NCBI GenBank assembly: GCA_029207755.1
Contig: JARCOQ010000025.1
Coordinates: 3,712,820-3,776,819, forward strand
Source of the DNA: Chamaea fasciata
Lineage: Eukaryota > Chordata > Aves > Passeriformes > Sylviidae
Direction: 5' to 3'
Length of the DNA stretch: 64,000 nt
Both the position numbers and the translations under genes were made by a program. Positions 36,401 to 46,300 of this stretch are shown here, in pieces. The stretch's first letter is position 1; each line of letters begins with the position of its first letter. Below the pieces are notes generated by a model. It searched no databases. It saw only the letters and a program-made list of their open reading frames with translations, and had not been told where the DNA came from.

Positions 36401-37844
36401 CTCTGGTGGGGAAGTGCTGGGGCACTGCCACAGTGACTATCACCTGCCCTGTCACCAGGGTCCCAGCCCCCCTCCCCGTTTCTCTCCTGGCTTCACCACT
36501 GAACGACCTTGGCGAGCCCTCACCCCTCGCCCACTTTGGGGACCCTCTTCCTCCCATTCCTGGGGACAATGAGCACCCAAGGGGTATGGGCTGTGAGGCC
36601 ACAGAGGCCCCAGCACCAGCGGGTTCATGGGGGGGTGCATCAGCCTGGCAAACCCCAATTCTCCACTCAGCATCACGAGCGCCCCAACACCGGGGGGAGG
36701 TTGGCAGGCTGGCTGGCAGGGCCCCCCAGGGTGGCCGGGCACTGCCAATGCCCTGACTCACGACACGCACGTACCCGCGCGGGGTAAAGCGATAGGAGGG
36801 GACAGAGGATGCCGGAGCCCAAAATACCCCGGCGTGCCTGACACAGGAGATTATCGCTTCGCTGATGGGACCATCGCCCAGCGCGGCTTGTCCCGGCTCC
36901 CTGCAAAGCACCAAAAGCCCCCAAAACCTCTCTCTGCCTTCACCTTTCCCCCTGCCGCCCCATGCCAACCACCCAACAGCAGTGAGCAGCTGCAGGGTGC
37001 CCGCCACACCAACAGGGCCACTGGTATCATTTCCAGCTGGTTTCTCCCCCAGTTGGGTTTTTTCTCAGTCAGTAGAAGCCAAATGCGTTGTATAAGGCCT
37101 GAGTGGTTTCGGGGGGCTGGAGGTGGGTGGCTCTGCGAGGGCTTGGCCGTATTTTCCTTCCAAGGGGGTTAAGGGGAAAAAAAAAAACAACACCAAACCC
37201 AAGGAGGGTGTAAAAATAAAATAATAATAATAATAATAAAGATGACACACCGCTGAAAATTATACATCTAATTGCCGCCTTGTTAGCAAAGCACCCCTAT
37301 GACGAGGCACAAAGTGTTTAGCATACAGTCAGTGCATGGTCATCCCCTACATGCGTGTGACACACATGTAGCGTGACACGCGGGTGACCCCGCACCTCAC
37401 CCGGGACCCTCCCGCGCCGCTTCCCCGGGGGGCTTCGGCCGGGGCGGGCAATCCCCGTCCGTAACGTCCGCCGCCCGCCCCGAACGCTCCCGACGTGCGG
37501 GCACAAGGCCCCTTTGTCGCCCCCGGGGATGCGCCGCGGGGGGACTCGGCGGGGACCGGTGCGGGGGCAGCGCAGCCCCGACGGGGCGGGAGCCCGGGGA
37601 CCCGACGTGGGGGGAGCGAAAACAGCCCGGCTGTGCCCCCCCCCCACGCACACACCCCATCGGGGGGACCCTCGGGGGGAGGCACCGAGCTGCCGGCTGC
37701 GGGGCGACCAGGGCTGGCGCGACCCCGCCGCCCCCCGCCATCCACCGGGGCTCGGTGCAGGCTGCGGGCCGGGAGGAAGGAGGGGCTGGAGGAGGAGGAG
37801 GCGGAGGAAGGGGGGTTGGGAGTCTCTTCCCGGCGAGCGCTTAC
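26584..37844 (-). other. TEAD3: TEAD3 first intron (inferred, about 11 kb)
   Basis: No convincing coding exon is visible on either strand. It is bounded by the acceptor of the first coding exon (about 26583) and a CAG|GTAAGC donor at 37843-37844. It holds a second GC-rich patch near 27.3-27.8 kb, a T tract at 27441-27468, a GC-rich patch at 33.5-34.1 kb and a short (ATA)n at about 37221-37240. Open frames such as 27658-28413 (plus) are discussed under findings. Confidence 0.55.
27280..27780 (-). promoter_or_regulatory. TEAD3: candidate internal TEAD3 promoter (TATA plus CArG)
   Basis: A CpG-rich patch contains, on the minus strand, a perfect SRF CArG box CCTTATTTGG (27616-27607) and about 130 bp downstream a TATAAAAGG box (27477-27469). 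Their spacing and orientation would suit transcription into the first coding exon of TEAD3. The TATA is followed by an A tract (27468-27441). A usable first-exon donor is not clear; CAA|GTGAGA at about 26693 is one option. Confidence 0.35.
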
Positions 37845-38260
37845 CTGCTCCGTGCTCCGGAGGGGCTGGGCCGGCCGCGGGTGCCGGGAGCGGGGCCGGG
37901 GCCGGAGCGGGGCCGGGGCCGGGCCGGGCCGGGGCGGGCGGCAGGAATGCGGGGAGCGCGGCGGGCTCCCGGGTCCGCGCACGGAGCCAGGCGCAGGGAC
38001 GGGAAAGTTTATGCGAGGGAGGAGCGGAAAGTTGGGAGTCAATCAGGAGGCGGCGGGGCCGGGCCGGGCCTCCTCCTCCTCCCCTAACCTCCTTCTCCAC
38101 CTCCTCCTCCTCCTCCTTTTCCCGGCCCTTCCTCCCGCCCGACCCTCCCGACCTCCCCGTCGGGGCAGCGGGGACGCGGTACTTCCCTTACATAGGGAGG
38201 GGTTTTTTTTTGGGGGGGGAAAGGGCAGCCCTGGAGTTCGGCTCGGCCCGGCCCGGGCTA
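37380..38260 (-). promoter_or_regulatory. TEAD3: CpG island with probable TEAD3 noncoding first exon
   Basis: This very GC- and CpG-rich interval contains a near-perfect minus-strand donor, CAG|GTAAGC, with the exon side starting at 37845 and extending upstream towards about 38.0 kb. TEAD genes normally have a noncoding first exon in a CpG island far upstream, and in human the TEAD3 promoter lies close to the TULP1 3' end. G-runs at about 37890-37935 are on the plus (template) strand. The start site is not defined. Confidence 0.6.
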
Positions 38261-38430
38261 TGGGAGCGCCCTCTATGAGCCTTCCTCACCTTCCTCCTCT
38301 TCCTCCTTCTCCCTCCGGCATTCCCGGGCTGCGGCCCTGGGATGCGGCCTTGGGCCAGGGCTTGAAGCTGCTACTCTCCCGTCTTGTACTGTCCCGTCCG
38401 CAGCCAGCCAGGGTCACCAGTGCACACCTT

Positions 38431-38570
38431 CATCCCCTTCTGCACATCTTCATCGTCCTCTGTGCTCACCTTTGTCCCACTCTCATTCCCCCTAGCCCTC
38501 ACTCACCGTCTTCCCTGTGCTCACCTCCATCCCCTTCTGCACATTTTCATTGTCCTCTGGGCACTGCAAT
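38431..38570 (+). repeat. diverged 97-bp tandem duplication
   Basis: The phrase CATCCCCTTCTGCACAT begins at 38431 and again at 38528, each followed by TTTCATYGTCCTCTG-like sequence. The intervening CTCACC-rich segment is C/T-biased. It creates a long spurious open frame on the plus strand. Confidence 0.7.
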
Positions 38571-40806
38571 GCCCTGCCACACGTCTTCATTCTCCTCTTC
38601 CTTCCCATCTCCAAACGCCTTCATCCCTCTCCTCATCCTCACACACTCAGTCCCCTGCATCCCACCAATCTGCAGGTTCCCCATTTCTCCCCCATTTCAC
38701 CCACCCCATGGTGCCCAGGATGGGGATTTCAGCCTACGCTGTTGGGATTTCTCAAGGGAATTCAGCCAAGATCCAGGCTACGGTCACTTCCTCTGAGTGA
38801 GCTGATGGGTGGTAATGTGCTAAGCCACAGCAAGCAGATCACATACAAGTCCCTGGCCGTGACCCAGCTCGATCACCAGGAACTGCAGCCCTAAAAGGGG
38901 CAAAACCCCCAGTGCCCCTGGCTACCTGGCCAGCACACACCACAGGCCTGTGCCGCAGTACCCAAAACCCCCTGAGATAAATCAGGGGTGAGGAATTCTC
39001 TCGGCACGCTGATTGCAGAAGGGATGTTCTTTGCATCCCTTTCCTTCTAGAAACATATTTTTCTAATTTTCATCACGAGCTTAGTTGCATTCAGGCGTTT
39101 TGGGACAAGACAGCCAATGCTTCAGTCCGTGAAGTGACAGGCTCTGAAACATCCAGCGCATTCAGCAATTGTGTGTGATTCATGAAGCCATATCACATTC
39201 TTCCACCCTTGGCCTGCTGCTAACTTGTAAGAAATCTGGACCAAAAACTGCAACAAAATGGCTGCTATTCTCCAAGGGCTGTTCAGAGCCTCGTTACTCA
39301 TCCCTTACTTGGGCAAAAATGACATTGAGCGCTCCTGGAGATGACAGCCTTAATTGAGTTCAATAGGAGTTTAGGCTGAGTAAGGCATGAGCAAACAAGT
39401 GTGCATTAGCCCATGAATAAAAAGCCTGATCCCAAATGTTTAGGAACACATGTCACACCGAGCAGGGGAGTGCTGAGGGGTCACTGCTGCTCCGGCCTTG
39501 CCATTTGGGCAGGGGTCTGGCTACAGCATCCAGCACAACTGATAGCGATGCTGGGATGAGCCTGTTCAGGAGTGCAAAGATTCAAGGCTGGCTCAGTGGT
39601 TTGTTTCCATTCTGCCTCTTAATTTTTATTTATTTTCCTCCTTTAGAAGTCCATAGTCCTTGTTTCTGCTATTTTTTTGTCCACTGGTGGAAACAGCAAC
39701 TTCCTTTCTCAAATTGTAATATAAAAGAGCTGCAAGCTGCAACGCCATAAATAATATTTTCTTATGGCCAGAACATCCAAGTCTAGGCAAGACACCAAGA
39801 ACAGCTACAACATTGTAAAACTCCAACACTTCTCCAGAATGGATTCACTAATTAAAAAATGACTCGTTTTAAAAAGCAGTTGAAAAATATTGGCTTTCCC
39901 ATTGCTGCCCGTCGCTTGCTGCATTGCTTCGCATCCATCCTGCAAAGCCACAGTTGAGCTAACCAGCAACGAGTCTGCCTTTCCCTCTAAAAAAATGTTA
40001 CCAAAATAAATGCAAGGGGAGGGGGAGGGAAGAGGAGAACACCTCATCACAATCACTTCTTTAATTAATTAAAGTATCACCACTTCAAAGCTGGAGAGAG
40101 ATCCCCCAGGGCTGGGGCCATGGCAGCTTGCTGGGGACCAAACAGCCCCAGCCCTTCCATTGCTGGAGAAGGAGTTTCCCAGTGCTGGTCTCCCCTCCCA
40201 CACCCCCCCTGGAGGTACCAGCCCTTCCCTCCTCAGGTTGCCTTCCCAGTGGGGCATTTGCCTCTTGGAACCCATGGAAATATCTGTCAGCCCCGCAAGA
40301 GAGCAGGGCTCAGAACTGGGTGCATGGAGGCGCCCAAACCCCAGGGGTCTGCAGAAGAGGGAGAAGCCAGCAGTTGGGGAAGAGCCCCCATGTTCACCTT
40401 CATGCTCAGCTCTGGACCAGCATCTTTCCACTCATCAGCATGGGATGAGAGCCGCCAGCACTGCACTGACACTGGTCCTGGCTGGGATGTGCTGCTCAGC
40501 AGCAAGGTGGGGCCTTGCTTTTTTTCCTCCCCTTTGCCTTATAAGCATCTCTGCAAAAATAAAATGCATTTCCCAGGAGGTTCCCTTGGGGAGCTGACAA
40601 CAGTTGCCTCTGGCCACGCTTGTGCCCCTGCGTGAGCACTTTGTGGGGTTAAATTCATCAACACCAACCCAGTGCCAGCGCCCCTAAAACGAAGCTTCAG
40701 AAACCTCAGTCTCGCACACTGCAAGGAAAACATCATCCCTGAGGATTGAGGAAACCCTTTCTCCAAGGAACACACACACTTTGGACTCAAACACCATTGA
40801 TAAGGC

Positions 40807-40857
40807 TCTTTCTTCTTCTTCTTCTTTTTTTTCTTTCTTTTTTTTTTTTTTTTTTTA
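40807..40857 (+). repeat. pyrimidine (CTT/T) tract
   Basis: A run of CTT units grades into about 20 T residues. It lies in the gene-free interval upstream of TEAD3 and downstream of TULP1. Confidence 0.9.
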
Positions 40858-42396
40858 TCTTTTCTTGCAGCGAGCATTCCTTTCACACCCACGCACACCC
40901 CAGCATCCCCAGCCATTGGTCTGCCGGCGCATCCGTCACACTTTCCGCCGGCCAAAGTAGATACACATTTCAACTGCTTCCATCCCTCATCTCCTCTGGT
41001 GTTAACAGCCAGCGCAAACAAAGGGCCCGAATATCCATCGCCCTATTAAATTGTTTTCATTTGTTTCTTCTGCCGCAGTTGGTTTGCGTTAGCGGGTTGG
41101 TAAAAAGGGATTTCGGGTGGGCGGCTGATGCAGTGGCTGCTCTGGGATTGGGTGACACTGCATGGGACACCCGTGGCAGGGATTTTGCTGTGCCATGGGT
41201 GACAGGCCAGGGAACCTGAAGAGTTTGCAAGCAACAATGGGCAAACGGAAAAGGGAACATTTTGGGTGAGGGGAGGGAAGATCAACCTGGGGAGCAGCTG
41301 GGATAACAGCAGACAGAACCTGGGGAGCCCAAACCCCTCTCTCTCACCCTGCTGCTTCTTTTCTCCTGGCACTGGAGGAAATGGGGACAAGAATTAGCTC
41401 AACGGTTAGCTGAGCTCGTCCCGATTTCAAACAGATGTTGGGTTTGTGGCTGGATTTGGGCAGAAAGCTCTTGCTTTCCCCACATTTGCTGGCCATACTT
41501 CGCCAGGGTTGCTGGCCCCAAACTGCTGTGGCTTGTTCTCCCTTTAGCTCACAAGATGTTCTCTGAGGTTGCTGCGTGGGTAACGGATGATGTCCCACAT
41601 GGGCTGGCTTGTCCCCAAGCTGTCCACCTCTGCCTGCCCCACCACGAGCATCTGCCCATGAACCATGAAGCCCAGATTCATACAGCTGGGGAAAATCTCC
41701 ACTCCCATCTGCAAAGCTACTGAGGCAGATGCTCACCAGTGGTCCAGCCGTGGTTCATGATCCCCCTGTCACTGTCATCTCTCCTCAGCTCCACACAGAC
41801 AGGCTGGGCCATGGTGATGTTGTGACACTGCCCAGAGAGGATGAGCATCCCTCTTGCACAACCACATCCATCTCATCCATGTGCTCCTCAGCCTTCCTGC
41901 TGCAGCTGCCTTTCAGCTGCATTAACCTGGGGGCTCGTATCACCCCCAGAATGGGAGAACAACCCCTTTGGGTCCTGGGAAGGGAATCCCACATGGTTCT
42001 GGAGTCAGGGTGTGAGCTGAGCACGTGAGAGAAAACAGCACCAGAGCTGAGGACAGTGTTTCTGGGCTCCTTGGCATGTCCCCGTTTTTCTCACCACGGA
42101 ACTAATCAGATTTGGGACTGTTTGTGCAGCCAAATCCTCACGCCATAACTGGTGAAACTGGTGGGCATGAGCTGTCCTGCTCCCAGTGAGCTGCCTCTCC
42201 TCAGCATCTCCCCTTCCCAATGACTCCCTGCGGCTTCCCACCAGCCTGAGACGGGACGGCACCTCCTGTCCACCACCTCTCATGAACAGAGAGCACCAGT
42301 GAGGCAGCTGTGGGGACACCTGGGGCAGTGAGGTCTGGAGGGGGGGTCACAGAGTAAAGGGGCAGCGAGAGTGGAGGGCAGCAGGGCCCGTCTGGG

Positions 42397-42437
42397 TGCT
42401 GAGCGTGACTCAGCACCGCACCACACCTCGTGAGTCA
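42397..42437. promoter_or_regulatory. MARE-like palindrome and AP-1 site
   Basis: TGCTGAG and CTCAGCA are inverted around a 5-nt centre at 42397-42415, giving two MAF half-sites and a TGACTCAGCA core. A perfect AP-1 site TGAGTCA follows at 42431-42437. They lie about 0.9 kb downstream of the TULP1 stop. Confidence 0.4.
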
Positions 42438-42894
42438 CTCCACTGCTTCCTGGTGCACCCAGAGTTTTCTCTTCCAGGTCTCTCCTGGCAGCATTGACCC
42501 AGCTGGGCCACCTGCCAGCAATGCAAGCTCTGCCTCACGTGCCTGCCAGCCCTCCTCTGCTGGCACTGTCACCCCTGGACACGTGCCTGTGCGCTGGCGG
42601 TGCCAGGCTGCTTCTTAGGGACCCAAATCCCCAGCGTTTTCTGGGCAGTGAGGTGGTGAGACCCGGTGGGTACAAACTCACCGTGGGCACCAGCCATCCA
42701 CTCACAGCAGGGCAAAATGGGGCAAAAGAGGGGCTTTGTGCCTGGTGGGCAACGAGGTGGGGTGGGGGTCTTTAGCTGGGAGCTTAGGAAGAGCCCACCT
42801 GCATGTGGGCAGGGATGAGGAAACACAAAGCAGAACAGCACCCTACCCCCTTCTCACTGGGAGACTGAGCATAAAGATATAAACCATAACAAAT

Positions 42895-42975
42895 TCAACC
42901 AAAAAAACCCAACAAAAACCAAAACAAAACCCACCAAAAAAAGCCCAACCCGAAAAACCCCAAAACCAAACAGAA
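42895..42975. repeat. A/C-rich low-complexity tract downstream of TULP1
   Basis: Plus-strand runs of AAACC, CCAAAA and similar units read as a G/U-rich tract in a minus-strand TULP1 transcript. Such sequence could serve as a downstream processing element, but no upstream poly(A) hexamer was found. Confidence 0.6.
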
Positions 42976-43307
42976 ATCTGGGGGGGGATGAGTTTCCAGG
43001 ATCTGAGTCCAAAGGGATGAGACAGGGACTGCAGTCAGCCTCATCTGCTGAATATGAATATCCCTCCAGCCTGGCTCTGCCATCACCCCAGCCCAGCGAT
43101 TTGCCCCGACTTTGCCTGGAGGGGGTGGCTGCAGCTGGGTGAGCATCCCACAGCACTCAGCGAGCACCAAGCGCCTTGAACCACCCCAGGAACGACTGTG
43201 ACTGCAAGAAGGTGGAAATGCAGGGTGCGGAACAGGACAGGGATGCAGGAGCATCCTCTGGGCACTGGGAGGCAGCCCCGGTGGCCCCGGCAGCCCCGGT
43301 GCAGGGG

Positions 43308-46300
43308 CTACTCGCAGGCCAGCTTCCCATCGAAGCTGGAGAGGGCGATGGCGAAGGCCTGCACGGCGCACAGGGGGTAGTTGTAGTCCATGGTGAAGGC
43401 GTCGTCCGCCACACGCCCAAACTGCATCACGATGTAGTCGGCTGCGGGAGAGAGGGTGAGACACCGGGGTGTCACCTGTGCTCCCAGCCGGCCTTTCCCC
43501 AGCAAGCCCACGCAGCAGCAGCGTCCAAAACAAGCTGCCCACGCAACCCCCACCCAAACTCGGCCTGTGACTCCTGCGCTGGCTGCGTGGCACTGCAGCG
43601 CAGATCACCAAAAAGCAGCATTTTCCCATTGCATGGACTGTGGCACCCTCTGGTCCCTCCAGCACCCTCTCCCTGGGTGCCACAGCCCCCCAGGGGATAG
43701 GGACCCCACTCACCCCACCCCCCCCACCCCGGACCGTGGGATCGCTGCTACTGGAGGGCGGGTGACAGGAAATCTGTAAAAATAACCAGGGGCCCTCAAG
43801 AGGCTTTTTCTGTCCCGTAACCCAACACCCCGGAGGCCAAGGGCTTCTGACTGCGCCGGACAGGTGACGAGCAGGCACATCCAGACAGCGCTGCTGCCAC
43901 CCCTGAGGGACTGTCCCCGAGGCACAGTGCACCCCAGAGTGCCAGTGGAGTGGGGTGTGTGCTGGGGACAATGCTCTGGGCTGAGTGGGTGGCTGTAGTG
44001 TGATGGGGGTTCAGCGCCCCACAGGATCTGTCCTTGCCCTAAATCTGCCTGGCAGCAGGAGCCCCACACGCTGTCCCTGTCAACGCCAGGGCCCAAGGAC
44101 AACTCCTGCAGGGCGCCTGTCCGGCTTCATCCCAGCTCCAGCAAAGGCAGGCAGGACCCCAGAGCATGAAAAAACTAAACCTCATCAAAAACAGCGGGTG
44201 CTGGGGCCAGCCTGTGGGGCAGTGCTCCCCCATCCTATCCCCTGTCCCATCCCACTCCTGTCCCGGCTTACGGTCACTGCTGTGCACGATCTGGAAATTT
44301 TTGACGGAGGCGTGGGTGACCCGGCCGTGGAAATTGAGGACGTAGGATTGGGTCTCGTCGTTCCACACTGGGGCTTTGTTGTGCAGCTCGATCACGTTGT
44401 CCATGTTCCTGTTCTGCCATCGCATCAGGAGGCCATCATTATCCTGGGGAGGGGCAAAGAGGGAGTGGAGCAGAGTTGGGGTGACCCCTCCAGAGCCCTG
44501 CCACCTCCTGTGGCTTGCCTGGGGGTGCTCTGTAGCAGTACCCAGCTGGAAATGGGGTCTCTCATGGAGAAAAAGACAGACACCATGTCTCCAACCTCCC
44601 AGGGACAGCTTGAATTTTAGGGACACCTGAAAGCCTGTCCATGCCCCAAGACGGGTAAAATCCAAGGTGGCGCCCAGCAAACCCAGCTCCCAAGGAGTTT
44701 CTCCCAGCCTGGCCCCTGACTTACATTCCGGGGCCGGATGGGCACCCTCTCACAGTCAGCATTCATCCCAGGGATGATGACAGTCATCTTTCGGGGGCCT
44801 TTGAACCCTAAAACATTGGTCTCCTGCAAGAGATACCCTGTCTCGAAGACCAGCAACCACTGCGGGTTACAGCCTCTCGTGGAGGCTGAACAAGGGCTCA
44901 GGAGTGACTCCAGCCCATCCCACATCCCTGCAAGCCCCAGTGGAGGGGTGGGAGGCGGGAAGGGGCTCCCTGTGTGGCTGCTCTTACGTAGACCACGGCC
45001 GAGAGCTCCTGCCGCACGTTGGACCAGTCGGCGTTGGCCCTGTCGGGGTTCGCGCCGTTGTCGAACACGGTGAACCTCGTGCCCATCAGGTTGGATCTGC
45101 AGCCAAGGGTGGGAGACGGCCTTGGCTGATGCCACTGAGTCCCCTCCACCCCCTCCGTGACCCCTCTCCAGGCACAGCCTTGGTTTCGGTCTGGCTGCAA
45201 ACCCCTGGTGCTGCACCCCACCACCGCTGACCTTCCCACTCTCCAGCGATTTTCTCGGGTTCAAGGAATCCCTAAATTGGGGGGTTATAGGGTGCTGCCA
45301 CCACGGGGACCCCCAGCATTGCCGTGTGGCTGCCGGCAGTGCGGGCTGGGACTTGCCAGGCGCCTTTTCTAGCCATGACCTGTCTGCCGCGAGGAACCGG
45401 CCAAGCTTGTTTTCCCCTCTCAGCCCCCCACCACTCCTCAGGTCAGACAGAGCAGTGGGAAATGCTGAATTTAGCCTCCTGTCTGCCTCAGCCATAGCTT
45501 GGGACAGCCTGTAAGCCATGGGGTGGGAGGAGGGTGCTGCAGAAATGGGGTGCCACCAAACTGGGTTGCCACCTCTGCTCCTACCTCAGCTTCCCGATGA
45601 AGTTATCTCCACCCCGTGACAGGTCTGTGGGGTCGATGGAGATGAGGTAGTTGGAGGTTTTGCTCTTCTTACGCTTCCTTCCAGCAAGGAGGAACACCTG
45701 GTAGAGCAGTGGGACCGTGTGGGAAAGGAACGTTGTCACTGCCATTGCCACTGCTGTCCCCAGCTGTTCTGTCCCCCCGACAAGTCAGTGCCATGACCTC
45801 GAGCAAGTCATGAAGATGATCCCCAAGATACTGTCTGCATTACAGGGCAGGAGGGGCCAAAGCCAGCCCAGCTTTAGCACGGCTCTCTAGCCACTGTTTG
45901 CTCATCATCCCAGGGGCATTTCCTGGAGGAATTGCAGGAGAGGGGAGCAGCCTCCTTCAGGACACACCAGCACAGCGGGATGCAGGCGAGCATCCCCCCC
46001 AAACCCGGAGGGTCCTCCCTGGGATGAGCAGAGCCCCAGGGGTCTCCATGCCCCCACCCCAAATCACCTTCTTGTCATTGTCCAAGTGGAGGTAATAGGT
46101 GGGGTAAAGCCCCCTGTCCATGCCCTTCTTGTCCCGTGTCACCCGGCATTTGACGGTCACCCCCTGCGGCGCCGGCTGCAGCACAAACTCCTCCAGGTTG
46201 TCCACCTCGATGACAGGGGATGGGGGCCTCTCCTCCTTCTGCTGCGGGGTGAGAGGGGACGGTGACCCCAGAGCCCCCCTCCTTCCCCAGCTAATTGCTC

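Larger units (their letters stand above)
38261..43307. other. interval between TEAD3 promoter and TULP1 stop
   Basis: I see no supported gene. The centre (about 39.0-41.4 kb) is AT-richer than its surroundings. Sub-features are a 97-bp tandem duplication at about 38431-38570, a CT-rich tract at 40807-40857, MAF/AP-1-type sites at 42397-42437 and an A/C-rich tract at 42895-42975. The lower part must include the TULP1 3'UTR, but I found no AATAAA or ATTAAA within about 1 kb of the TULP1 stop. Confidence 0.6.

Noticed and set aside
37495..38796. 433-codon plus-strand open frame across the CpG island
   Set aside because: It is Gly/Pro/Ala/Arg-rich and runs into a C/T tandem duplication. It has no recognised domain and is a typical GC-rich spurious frame.
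38384..38894. Candidate gene in the TEAD3-TULP1 interval
   Set aside because: The open frames here follow the C/T-rich duplication, lack splice-consistent continuation and match no family I know.
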